Shown one piece after another: positions 47,435 through 58,318 of a stretch of 64,000 nt of DNA. How positions within the stretch are numbered: position 1 is the first letter of the stretch; each line of letters starts with the position of its first letter. Both the position numbers and the translations under genes were made by a program. The stretch comes from Fistulifera solaris (Eukaryota > Bacillariophyta > Bacillariophyceae > Naviculales > Stauroneidaceae), in the NCBI GenBank assembly GCA_030295235.1, contig AP026129.1, forward strand, positions 1-64,000, written 5' to 3'. Below the pieces are notes generated by a model, which was not told the DNA's origin, made no database searches, and worked only from the letters and a program-made list of their open reading frames with translations.

Positions 47435-48437
47435 TGAGATTTTCTGATAGGAAAGACAGTGGAATAAAGAGAAAGTAATTATAGAAATGGCAGATTTTGA
47501 TATGCCGACGTTCAATAATTTGGGGAGAAAGGCGGAAAACGGTGCTACGGACGAACTCTGTTTTTTCAACTCGATTTTTTCCGAGTTTGCAACTCCATTT
47601 TTTTTCTTGGCAAACTCCGAGTTTGCCGAGCCGAAAAAATGGACTTTGAGTACCGGGAAAGTGGATGTGGCACTCAAAGTCCGTTTTTTTTTCCTTTTTT
47701 TTCCCTTCCGGTCGATGAATGGGCATGGCCTTAGATTCTGAGGATTAAAAACTTAGGAATAATATTACTGGTAATTCACGAAAAAAAATATTTCTCAATC
47801 GCAGGTCTCACGTTGGTTGTTGGTTGACCCAGTTTGCAAAGCTTGACTGGAAGCTGCAAGTTGCCGGATAAGCACAAGAAGAAGAAGTACACGCTTGGTT
47901 TTTTTTGGTCTTATACTTCGATTTTCTATAAATTTCAATTATGTACTACGTACCCTCATCCCCAGTACCGGTACCGCACTCAGTGCTCAGTGGGCTGTGA
48001 TCTATCATCTATGATGTACTATTTCTAATTTATGAATTCTCTTTTCTCTTTCCAATTGCACTCTTGAGAATACCTTATGGCTTCTGGCTTAAGGGTTTAA
48101 CTCCAAGTGCGAACACAAAAGATATTGTTTATGCCCCTCGAGTTCACGATTACGATTATAATCCTTTTAACTTGAATCTTCCGACTTCCGTGCTTCCGAG
48201 TCAAGATCGATGGTCGATGGTTGGATCTGATAGTAGTAAGTAAAACATACAGCCTTAAGACTTAAACGCACCTGGTATTCGTTCTGAGGATTAGTGCCCG
48301 TGCCCGATGACCAATGTGAAAACGGGTGTGACTATCTTCGTTGAGCAATGGTGTTTTCTATTTATTTTTTTTTACCCAAAACCGAAACCCAGCACAGCGA
48401 AAGGACGCCTTCCCTACTTTCTACTGCATACGAATTA
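47435..48437. other. Gene-free interval with hairpin and oligo-T tracts
   Basis: It contains CAAACTCCGAGTTTG near 47611 and GGACTTTGAGT (47641-47651) paired with ACTCAAAGTCC (47672-47682), followed at once by a T run, all among several T6-T9 tracts. Also a CAGTACCGGTACCGCAC cluster near 47965. No protein gene seen. Confidence 0.5.
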
Positions 48438-49401
48438 CAAATGACACGTGCAAAATACATATCGCACAGCGAAAGCGATTTTGATCTCTGTTCTTTTGTT
48501 TTTCGAACGCGAACACTCGAACATCGATGCACTGGCGCAATGCGCAATGCTTCGCATACTCATAGAAATTGGAAAGTCAGCAGAATGGATATCGCGCATC
48601 GTTTTCACGGAACAGGCGTCAAGCTTTACCGAGAGGGTCGCGGCTCTGAAGCATTTGATCAGTTTTATGCGTCAATCGAGGTTCAGATGCTTAGCCAACG
48701 CAGGACGATGATGTTGCTTGACTTGAATCAATGCCAATCTCTTGCTTTCCATGATTCTATTGCTAAAGCCCTCAAATTGGATTCATGTAAAAGAAATTAT
48801 CCCTCAGTGAGCTTGCAGGCGCTTGACTTTCTTTCCCCCGAAGCCTGTTCTTTTGAACAGGTCAGACAAATGTGCACAACAACCGATGGTCTCTCCCATC
48901 AAAACAGTCCTCCAAATCATCATAGATTTGCCAGAACCGAAGATCCTTACATATTTGACAGAATTTTCCGCTGGAAAGCTCCTGAATGTCCAAGCTATGA
49001 ACAATTTGTCGTGCACCTTGCAACGGACTTTTTTCAATATGGCCTTAATTCTCCAACAAGGGTTCATGAATCACAAAATGAATCGCTGTCTCGAACGGGC
49101 GATGGTGCTCTACAATAATGCGGGTGAACTGTTGTGGAAGAATTTAGGCATGGCCTTAGTTCGCTCTTGTCCCATGGGTGTCTCCCTATCAACTTTGTAC
49201 TGTGCCGTGCTCAACAATACCGGGTACTTAATGCATCAAATGGGTCGATTTGACTATGCAGAGATCTTTTACTATCGCTTGAATGGGGCACTTGAAGTTC
49301 TCGAGCCGGCGGAGAGTTTAGAGGAGCAAAGCGATCGGGATGCTTTGCAACTCAATGTAATCGTACGGTATGGCGCCTGTACTGCCGCCGGCTCGGCCTA
49401 A
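48438..49401 (+). CDS. TPR-like helical-repeat protein of a diatom-type family
   Basis: About 320 residues, with one extra T allowed in the run at 49029-49034. The start is uncertain: ATGs at 48348, 48438 and 48540 are in frame, and I give the middle one. Landmarks are KLYREGRGSEAFDQFYASIE near the N-terminus and FNMALILQQGFMNHKMNRCL followed by ERAMVLYNNAGELLW, VSLSTLYCAVLNNTGYLMHQ and FDYAEIFYYRLNGALEVLE. These are paired helices with the LFNMAL ... ALLNN pattern that I know as a recurring, uncharacterised diatom family. It is probably a protein-interaction scaffold. No catalytic residues are seen. Confidence 0.65.
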
Positions 49402-49736
49402 CAGAGTCTTGGAAAGTTTTTGTGGTAATTCTGTAAAAAGAAAAAGAATAAAGCTTTTCTGCGTTAACGTCGATGCACATCGCACATCGCATGATCTCTA
49501 TATCGTCACTTCTGTTCTAAAGGAGTCCCCGGCTTTTAAACCTTAACACCCCGTCTGATCGTCATCCGTCAGACGGTGGTTTTCGTTTTGCTGTTTGCTG
49601 TAGTTTGCTGGTAAAAGCTGTTGTTGTTTTTGTTGTCGTCGTTGTGCGAGGTACTTGTAGTTGTATTGTCGCTCAATCGATCATGCATCTCTAAAGCTAT
49701 AATCTATCCCGTCTCGACACACAATAATCAACGAAA
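49402..49736. other. Spacer before CWC25
   Basis: About 330 bp. It contains GTTGTTGTTTTTGTTGTCGTCGTTG (49619-49643). No gene seen. Confidence 0.5.
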
Positions 49737-51142
49737 ATGGTACAAGGATTAGCATTTCTCTCCAAAAAATCATGGCACACGAAGAACTTTGCAAATCAGG
49801 GAGAAAAGGTGTGGCTCGCGGAGGAGCAAAAGCGAGCCGAAGAACAGAAAACAAAAGAACTTGCACGGCAAATACAACAAGAAAGAGAAGAAGAAGAATT
49901 AGATAAAGTTGCTGGAACAAAAAGAAAAGAGATCGCGGAATTGATTGGATGTATGAAGGAGGAAACGCACAATCCGAGCTAGCGAAAGAAGATGCGAAAA
50001 AGCAGGCCGAAGAGTATTTGCTGGGAAAGGAATTTGCAGCAACGCAACAGTCTGGAGGACATTTCAATGCCGAAGACAAAAATGAAGGGATACACGCGGT
50101 CCTAAAACAGCCGCCTGTCTCAAATGACGCGGAAGAAACCGTGACTACTAGAGAGACTTCCATGAAAGAACCGGCATCCTCAATTCATTTACCTTCCGTG
50201 CACGATCGAAATGAATCATTTCGTATGCGATACGAAGATCCTATGTTTGCTGTATCGCAAAAAGCACGCGAAAAGCAAGAAAAACTTGAGCAAACAAAAG
50301 CGCTCTACGAACGCGTGACGGGGAAAAGTGTGCTCGATCGAACAGACGAAAGTGAAACACAAAGAAAGTCACGAAAGCGATCGAAGAAGGAGAAAAAACA
50401 TCACAAAAACCATAGAAAGAAAGAAAGGAAACGACGCTACGACGACTCAGATAGTGACAGTAGAAGCTACCGTAAACGTCGAAGACGTAGTCGAAGTCCT
50501 TCTCCTCGGCGAGACCGATCGTTGACTGCCGCAAGACGTCATAGTAGTCGAGGTAGAGAAAGAAGTAGGAGTCAGAGTGGGGATTCGTCCAGATCCAGCG
50601 ACTACAGTCATAGCTCTAGATATGACGATCAGCGGTACAGAAAGAGGGAGTCCTCGCACAATTCGAAAATGAGCAAGACCCACCGTTCATTCTCTCCGGA
50701 TGAAGGCGCACCATTTAAGAAGTCGGGCTACGGTCTCATTAGATCACGAGATGAGACTCTACAACTTATGGGACCGGATACATTGGGTCCAGATCGAGAC
50801 TTGCTCGATTCAAAGCGTCAATCTAGGGAAGAAGAACGTCGCCGACAACGGGAGCGAGCATCCACCCGGCGTCACCGTACTTTTGAAGAGCGGGAGGCTG
50901 CTCTACGTGCCATGGAAATGGATGCACGGCACCGCGGAGAGTCGCGGCACGATTCCACAAGAGTGGGTGGGCCCGATGGGCTGTCAGATCAAACACCGGA
51001 GGAAACAAGGCATCACAATCCGAGTTTTCTGCACGACGTGCGCCGAAAAGTGAATGGGTTGCAAGGCAATCCAGGTCTTGCAGATCGCATGCGTCGAAAT
51101 CGAAATACAAATCAAAGACCGGATAGTGATCGGTTTTTATGA
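49737..51142 (+). CDS. CWC25: Splicing factor CWC25
   Basis: About 468 residues with one missing base near 49944 (the frame changes between KRKEIAEL and DWMYEGG). The N-terminal Cwc25/CIR domain reads LAFLSKKSWHTKNFANQGEK with KVWLAEEQKRAEEQK. The conserved downstream motifs WMYEGG and AEEYLLGKEF follow. The rest is a long Lys/Arg/Ser-rich domain (RSRSPSPRRDRS), usual in nuclear speckle proteins, and an Arg-rich helical tail. CWC25 joins the spliceosome after PRP2 has acted and promotes the first transesterification. Human CWC25 is 425 residues. PRP2 is encoded 30 kb away on the other strand. Confidence 0.9.
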
Positions 51143-51240
51143 ACAATATGTGTTCGTGGTATGGAAGTGGACCTTCTTCGCTAAATTCCAGTTTCAACCT
51201 AATATTTTAAAAAAGGATCCGCGTTAGCCGTAGCAATTCT

Positions 51241-53751
51241 TTATACTCTTGAAGCCGACAAAGCATCCGTACTTCGTTTTCCAGGTTGCGGCCCGAACCA
51301 ATTACGGAGAAATGCCAAGAGGATACCCATGAACAAAAGACCACTAAGAATACGAAGAAACACTGACGACCCGGTATGAATACGTATCTTGTATCCCCAC
51401 ACAGCATCTTTGGTGTGTATTAACACATCTGTTGTTCCATCTCCATCAAAATCTACCAATATAGGACGACGAATTGAAGTTTGATGGAACGTAGCTGAAG
51501 TCAGAAGCTTCCCCGTCGAAGCTGAGAGGAGCACAAGCGAATTTTCCCCAGCAAGCAAGACGGGTCGTGTCGATGGCACCGTCTGAATAGTATCGATACG
51601 AGTGAGTAAGGCTCTGGCTGGTTCATTCCAATGAGGAAAGTTAGCGCCCTCTAACAAATGTTCTGAACGCCTTCCTTTGAGTCTCCAGAGCTGCCGTCCC
51701 AAAGTTCCGTGAATTCGGTTCACAACACCCGAGTTGATCGCCACTACAATATCCCAACCCTTCCGACCATCCATTGGTTCCATCAATAGCGGCGCTACAC
51801 CTCGTAATTCTTGTTGATTGGTAGGTGATAGGTAGCCATTGCAAAGGTGCGACGAATACAACTCCTCACGACTCGGTATTCCCGAAAGAACCATCAGGTG
51901 GCATAAAGAAGTTCGCTGCAACGGAGCCGCCACATCTATTTTCGTTTTCTTAAATGCTTCACCTTCCGCAACCCGTCGAGCCAAGTTGGTGATGAAACGG
52001 AAATCGTCATCTGCCTCCTCCTGCTGTAAAGGTTCCTGTTTGAATGCGTGCGTACCCAGAGCGAGTTGTATACTTTCCAAAGTACCATCGTGGTTGACAT
52101 CGGCGTACAGAGCATTTTCATTGAGAGCTAGTCGGCACAATATGCGTCCGTTTTTAAATGAACGCACTTGCAGTCCTTGTTGATTGTGTAAAACAACAAC
52201 ATTAGGACGGCCATGTAGGACGGTAGATTTTGAATGACGCTTTCCTTTTGAATTTGTTTCATGCTGATAAAGATGATGATTGTTCTTCTTGTTCTTATTA
52301 TCATTTCTCTTCATCTTGTCGCTTTTGTGCGAGTGGGCCGCAGGCTGATCGAGATCAAAATGCACAACACGTGTTGAAGCATCTTGTTGGGAGGAATAAA
52401 CAAAAGGCAATGCTGCTTCGCCGGGCAAAGACGACGTCGACGTTAACAGCGGTCGTCGAAAATACGACTGCATACAATGCTGTTCCGGTAGCAACGCGTT
52501 TGACGTTGAGGTCGAATGGAGATCAGGAATCAAAGAACGTCTCCGTGCGACAGAAGAGGTTCCTCTCGCCTCCACGTCCCGTAGTACCATCGGTGTATCG
52601 TGCAAAGAATGCTTTGTTTCGATCGCCTGATCTGACATTTGAAACTCACGCCACACCACTTGGCCTGTTCTCGCGTGAACTGCCACAGTCAATTGTGCTA
52701 CTACCGCATCAAATCGCGGAAGCTGTTCATGAAATATGACCTCGATCGCGGCACTCACCAAAACAAGACCACTATCATTCCCGGCATCCACCGCATCGAC
52801 AAACTGCAAGGTCGATTCGATCCACGAAACGATATGAAAGTGTGTATGCTGTTCCGGAATTAGATTCAACGTCCACATCGTTTCAAACTGGAGTTGTTTC
52901 GCTGGTTCTTCTGTAGAATCCCTTCGGCGGTTGGTGCGCGTAGCCGTCCAGCTATGAAATGTAAGAATGGCATTCGACCACAAAAGCATGACCGATGGTA
53001 AACCTCCCACGGGAGACAAAGCATAAGTACTTGTCACATTACGAGTATCCAATAATCGCGAGTCTGACGACGAAGGGGGCTCTTTTAAGGATTGCTGTCG
53101 TTGTTTCGCTTGTGCATCACACGGTGTATCGGCAAAACAGCGTTGACCATCTGGACAGTCACTACTCCTACCCGTAGGACAGTGTGTTTGACACGATTGC
53201 GCAGCGTGATGCCAGTCGGTTCCACAAAAATAATGTCTAGTTCGATCTTGTTGTTGTGTAGTTGATGTAGCTGTATCCTTTTGTTGTTGTTGTTGTTGCT
53301 GTTGTTGCTGTTGCTGCGATCGTTGTAGGATGCTCTCGCGTTTGGGTATAAGGACATGACCTACCGTCATGCGTAACGGCTCCAAAGGCGGAGAAACTGC
53401 GGATGAACGATTTCCTGGACTAATAAGAGTCGATTCTAGTATTGTTTCCGGTATTTGTGGACGATGATTGTTGTTATATTTCGAGATTGGGAGAGATAAG
53501 ACTTTCAACTTCCATGACGATGGCTGATTATTCTTTTCTTGATAAGCAGTATCTTGTGAAAGACGAAGCAATTGTACAAGTGATTCTGGTGTTCCGTCCC
53601 CGTCTAAATCCATGGGAGAAAGAAATGATGATTGACTCAGATAGAAGGCGAGACGCACTGTTGCAGATAAGGATTCCTGTTCATTCCAAATCAAATGAGA
53701 CAACGCTATAGCGAAGAACACAGCAGCAACATCGCGTTTGCGAATCAGCAT
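51241..53751 (-). CDS. FG-GAP repeat type I membrane protein with Cys-rich CFADT domain
   Basis: Single exon of 836 intact residues from the ATG at 53751. A signal peptide (VAAVFFAIALSHLIWN) leads to an FG-GAP calcium-loop motif MDLDGDGTPESLVQLL. A 12-Gln run follows, then a compact Cys-rich module CGTDWHHAAQSCQTHCPTGR / SSDCPDGQRCFADTPC, which I know as a common module of diatom secreted proteins resembling chitin-binding domains. Further propeller-like blades carry calcium loops DVNHDGTLESIQL and LVDFDGDGTTDVLIH near the C-terminus. One membrane helix (VFLRILSGLLFMGILLAFL) and a short cytosolic tail end it. A cell-surface beta-propeller that may bind glycans is a reasonable inference. Confidence 0.85.
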   Translation of the reverse strand: MLIRKRDVAAVFFAIALSHLIWNEQESLSATVRLAFYLSQSSFLSPMDLDGDGTPESLVQLLRLSQDTAYQEKNNQPSSWKLKVLSLPISKYNNNHRPQIPETILESTLISPGNRSSAVSPPLEPLRMTVGHVLIPKRESILQRSQQQQQQQQQQQQKDTATSTTQQQDRTRHYFCGTDWHHAAQSCQTHCPTGRSSDCPDGQRCFADTPCDAQAKQRQQSLKEPPSSSDSRLLDTRNVTSTYALSPVGGLPSVMLLWSNAILTFHSWTATRTNRRRDSTEEPAKQLQFETMWTLNLIPEQHTHFHIVSWIESTLQFVDAVDAGNDSGLVLVSAAIEVIFHEQLPRFDAVVAQLTVAVHARTGQVVWREFQMSDQAIETKHSLHDTPMVLRDVEARGTSSVARRRSLIPDLHSTSTSNALLPEQHCMQSYFRRPLLTSTSSLPGEAALPFVYSSQQDASTRVVHFDLDQPAAHSHKSDKMKRNDNKNKKNNHHLYQHETNSKGKRHSKSTVLHGRPNVVVLHNQQGLQVRSFKNGRILCRLALNENALYADVNHDGTLESIQLALGTHAFKQEPLQQEEADDDFRFITNLARRVAEGEAFKKTKIDVAAPLQRTSLCHLMVLSGIPSREELYSSHLCNGYLSPTNQQELRGVAPLLMEPMDGRKGWDIVVAINSGVVNRIHGTLGRQLWRLKGRRSEHLLEGANFPHWNEPARALLTRIDTIQTVPSTRPVLLAGENSLVLLSASTGKLLTSATFHQTSIRRPILVDFDGDGTTDVLIHTKDAVWGYKIRIHTGSSVFLRILSGLLFMGILLAFLRNWFGPQPGKRSTDALSASRV

Positions 53752-54769
53752 TTTCACTGAAACTTCTATGTGTTTCTTTTTGGTAGTGAGAATGGGAAAT
53801 AGAGGAGCGAGTGAATTACAATTACAAGTACAAGTAACTGCTTTGCATTATTGCGCCAGAGTTGCTTTGGTGGTTGTAAAAAGGCGTGCTACCAGGTACA
53901 TACAAAGTACCTAGTACGGTACCACGGTACCAGGTACCGTACCGGCACTAAAGGGTGTCGCACTGAGCTTGTGAAAGTCAGCCCTGTCCCTCTAATCCCC
54001 AAACTACGCAGTCCTACGTACATTTACGTAGGTTGGGTACTTCAAGTGAACTCACCGAAGTCTCAAGTAAAGTGAAAGTAAAGTAAACTTCAGGTGCATA
54101 AGTGAAGTTGCGAGTTACAGTGAAAAAGCCACATGTCTAACTGGGATCACGTTTTTGCGTCTTACAAATCAAATCACGATAGTTCGTGACTTGTTTAGCA
54201 CGTCGGCACGCAGATTTACAAAAGTACAACGATCTGACGATTAAAAAATTAGGAATAATATTATGATTAAAAAAACAACGATCCTTCATCACGGAATACA
54301 AAAGAAATAAAATGATTTTTGAGTCGCAAGTTGACGTGGCATGCGTTTTCACGCCAGCTAGCAAGTCTCTCTCAGTATACTCTCTCTACCTACTCTATAT
54401 TATTCTCTATTGTTCTCGCCTGTCCTCCCTGACCTACCGCGAACTATAGTTAGTAAAAAAAGAACATCGCGGTCAAAACTCAAAACGGGCAAACGACCAA
54501 AACCAAAACGCCACGTTCCCCACGTTTGCGTCGCTCTCTGTATTTATCGCGCGCACAATACTCCATGTAATATTCGGCGTGCATTGTTTCCTTATTCTCT
54601 CGTTCGCCTTTCAAACGCTTTAAAAGGTTGCTTGTTACTTCGGTTTGTTTGATGTGGGCTGATCGCGAAACGGGGAATTATTTGCCTTTCAATTGATATG
54701 AAGAATCGAGGACAACTTGTTCATTGCATCCTTTCTAAGCAACAAGAATATAATAAATAGGAAAAAAGC
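53752..54769. other. Divergent promoter region, FG-GAP / PPP4R2-like
   Basis: About 1 kb with no convincing gene. It holds the densest GTACC cluster in the window (53890-53945), the inverted words CCTACGTA...TTACGTAGG (54012-54031), AAGTAAAGTGAAAGTAAAGTAAA (54063-54087), and TTAGGAATAATATTA at about 54248, also found at about 47753. Confidence 0.5.
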
Positions 54770-56801
54770 ATGTCAGCGGCTGTCGTTACAACGCGAGAGC
54801 CGTCTCCGACATCATCAGCAGAGGAAACGGCTTGTTCGCCTCGATCTACTTCGAATAAGCAACAACCACAACAAACGCCGCAACAACATTCCGCGTCGTT
54901 AGTCGACGAGCAAATGTCGTTCCCCAATCTGAAAAATGAACTCGATGAAACGCGACATGACAATCGATATTCTCCACTCAATACTAATAGGGCTGCAACA
55001 GCAGATACAGCGGAAATTGTACTCGTGAAACCGCAACCGAAACGATTCACACCTTGCAACACTTCTTCTCCATTGCCCGCGGAAGCCAAACGTATATTGA
55101 CGCAAGTAGCACAAACGGGACAGTGTACGCACCTTCCGTGGTCAATAGGCTCTTCGTCGCACAATCTACCTCGGAAACGTCCTCGGACGGAAACGCAGCA
55201 GCATCGGAAGCAAGACGATTACGACACTAATGATGCAGAGTCCCCAAATTATAACAGTTTGCAACAAGTCCTGCGAGTGAGTGTTCAGGCCGTATTGGAA
55301 TTCTTTTATAACACCAAAGGAGGCTACAAACTGGCTCCTGCGGAACGCTTACGGTACCGGACGTCTGCATCATCAGTAGAACATCTGTCAACGGATCCGC
55401 CGGAGCCAACATCCAAGACAACCCCGGCAACAACAGTAATAACAAAAACTTTGGAAGAACAAATATTCCAACAGAGGGTACAGCGTCTCTTATCAGCCTT
55501 GGAACAAACTTCCGTGACAGATGGGCAAGCTCCTTTCACCGTGCAACGGATTGCTGAAGTACTCGTGGCACCCGAACGCTATTACACTCAAACACACAAA
55601 CTGTGCAATTGTCTTGAAAAATTGTTCTTAGTGACTGCTTCGGCCAGTGCCTTTGGTGGAATGGATGGAGGAGATACAGCACAAACAAGGAAAGAAGCGC
55701 GAGAAAGGGCGGCATTGGAAGATGAAAAAAGTCGATTTCACTCGCACTATTTGCGTCGACAACATCATCATCACTTGCAACAGCAATCTTCCTCTCCTCC
55801 TCTATCGCCAACAAACACTATGACGGCACTGCAACGCTATTCGCCGGAAATTTCATCACCCGAATACGCAATATCTGGTTCCCCGGACCGAACGACAACC
55901 ATTCTGTACCATTCACCATCATCACCCTCGCCTACTTCTCCTCCGCCACCCGAATCATCGGCAGAAGACGCGGCGCGCGAAGTTTTAGAAGCCGCGGCAC
56001 GTGCATCCCTGCGCACAAAATTCGATCACGTTGGGTTGGTGGATCAAGGCAATCACAAAAGGGATGTCGCAGCTCGAATGATGATGTCTGAATCGTCTAG
56101 GGGTTTAACAAACTCTCCTCCGCCACCGAGTGTATCTTCCATGGCGGTGGCGGCACATTCTGACGGGACATGGAAGTAGTTTGTTACGGACGCAACAACA
56201 CCATCATCACGAGCCAACTACGGAATTAGGACGAGCACTGGCGTGTTCATCGCCTACGAATGGCGCTACACCGACATCTCCATCTTCCTTGATTTTTCCT
56301 GAGAGTATGCATACGAATCACTTATCCATGTTGCGCGGAACTACTCTTTCTGGGTTGACGCCTTTGGAGTTGGCCGCCTTTTCAGCGACCGACCTCAATA
56401 ACAGTAGTAGTAATAACAAGGATGCGGATTTGGAAAGTCGTTCATCTGCCTCGTCTGATATTGACTCTGAGTCAGATGACATTTCCTTGGACGATTCTGC
56501 GTCCGATCGGAGCGACGGTTCTTCCGATCCTGAACCATTAACGACCCGAGCCATGGTGTGGCGTCAACAACAGCAACAACGCTTATCTCAATCGCAACGT
56601 CTGCAACTTTGGAGTTCCTTGCAAGTCCAACAGCAACTGGCTTCTACAAACAGCAATGTGAGTGCTTTAAACAGCAGCAGTTCTAATAATCTTTCGAACA
56701 GCAACGCGAACGAAGGCGGAGACAGTGAAGGCCCTCCTCACGAAAGTCGTACGGATGATTCGGGCGGTAGTGATTCTTCCATGTCGGACATGACAGATTG
56801 A
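54770..56801 (+). CDS. PPP4R2-like protein phosphatase 4 regulatory subunit
   Basis: About 676 residues with one extra G allowed in the GGG at 56165-56167. The conserved core is in two parts: LPAEAKRILTQVAQTGQ ... LPWS (near residues 105-125), then QRVQRLLSALEQT and APFTVQRIAEVLVAPERYYT with KLCNCLEKLFLVTAS (about 235-295). These match the PPP4R2 family, which guides PP4 in DNA-damage and splicing-related dephosphorylation. An insert with KRPRTETQQHRK separates the parts. The C-terminal half is low complexity, ending with acidic Ser-rich stretches (DIDSESDDISLDDSASDRS) as in other PPP4R2 proteins. Human PPP4R2 is 417 residues, so the inserts make this one long. Confidence 0.75.
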
Positions 56802-56864
56802 CGAAGAGAATAAACCCGTACATTTGTGGTGTTAGTATTGTATTAGAATGACTCTTCCTACCGT

Positions 56865-57519
56865 TTAGCTCCTCGGTTTCGCGCACTTTCTTGATTCTTC
56901 AATGCCGGTTTCCGGACATACCATTGTATTCCAGCTCTTTGGTTGCATGACTGTCCCACTTTTTGCGGAAAGTGCATACCATACACCCAATTGCGGTTCT
57001 GCTAAGGTCAACATATACCGTTGTGTATCTCCAAGCGACAAAACACGTGCAACAATCCAGTCCCCCGGTCGCACCGCTTCGATGACTTGCCACGAAGTCT
57101 TGTTATTATTGTTATTACTATTCGTATTTGTCGTATGAGTCACCGGTACAGTAGAACCAATGTCTTCTCTCCGCACAATGGCTTCTGTCGGATATTGTAA
57201 AGTTCCTCCTGTTTCCGTCGCAAAGATGGAAACATGCGCTTCGCGTCCAGGAAACGCGATCGACTTTGGCCAGTACAATTTGCCCTACCAAAATGACACG
57301 ACGACTCGCAAAGTCTTGTTCTTGAGGAGGTGTCACTGTTATTAGCGACTGTTGTTCTTGCTGTTGTAATGATAAACGACCCGCTGTCGAAGCATACAAA
57401 TGTCCTTTGCGCGCACTCGTTCCTGGACCCGGTAATGTTGTCTTGAAAAACGAACCCAAGCGATCTCCTGGAACGACAAACGAGTCGATTTCGTAGCGTA
57501 ATCGCAGATTGCTGCTCAT
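56865..57519 (-). CDS. EXOSC1: Exosome cap subunit CSL4/EXOSC1
   Basis: About 217 residues (human 195), with one extra base allowed in the AAA at 57252-57254. CSL4 is one of three S1/KH cap proteins on the RNA exosome, which degrades and trims RNA in nucleus and cytoplasm. The N-terminal domain reads VVPGDRLGSF ... ARKGHLYASTAGRLS. The S1 domain starts VGQIVLAKVDRV. Near the end are VRREDIGST, EAVRPGDWIVARVLSLGDTQ, YMLTLAEPQLGVWYALS and the conserved tail MVCPETGIEESRKCAKPR. An Asn run (TNTNSNNNNNKT) is inserted in the S1 domain. The start MSSNLRLRYEIDS was chosen as the ATG next to the conserved PGDRL motif. The stop is 64 bp from that of the convergent PPP4R2-like gene. Confidence 0.9.
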
Positions 57520-58318
57520 TATTATTTTGTTGATGTTATGCTTGTGGTTTTGTGACAAGCAACTAATAATTGTGAACGACAAGTACATAGAGACCTACTC
57601 TACATCATCATTCTCATCATCCCTTCACAATCATCACTTTCCATCGTCGTCAAAATTCGTCCTACTTCCTACTCCGTAGTAATTTCTTTACCCAGGACGA
57701 AACAAGGACGGACCATTGACTACCATTGTCATTGTGACAAAAATGTTCTACGAAGCCACGACTGCAATCCAGTCATGAGGGAGGAGGAGTCAGTCGTTCT
57801 CCTTAGGAACATCTGACGCAAGGAATCAATCTCGTGATACATTGTGATGACGTGTGAATATAGTCTTTAGTCGTTTCGTAAGAGAAATGCTATATACCTG
57901 CATAGACTAACACAACGAAGGATGATTGGATAGCAGACTGGTTCCGAAAATCATCAGGATGTTGATAATTGATGATTCGTGACTGATATGTGGTAGGTCG
58001 CACCTGCCTTTCGATCACGATTATTTTTTCATCTCTCTACTCTAGAGTACAAAGTATAAAAAAGTGTTGACTGTTTGTGTTGCGGTATCCACTCACCCCT
58101 CACTGACTTCGAAACCAATGCCGCGATAAAAAAAGGCGGGAAAAACAAATCAAACCTCAAGCAAAAAGCAACTCTCTCAACATCACACAACAAATAATAC
58201 AAAAGCGACAATTGCATACACAAAGCAAAGCAAAACAAAGAAGGGCACTGTGTGCAATTAGGACTAGTTTCGTGAAGACTATCGCTCCTTCGCTGTTTGT
58301 GTAGCGCCATAGACGAAA
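57520..58318. other. Divergent promoter region, CSL4 / CTF18
   Basis: About 800 bp with no gene seen. AAAGCAAAGCAAAACAAAG (58220-58238) lies about 80 bp before the CTF18 start. Confidence 0.5.
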
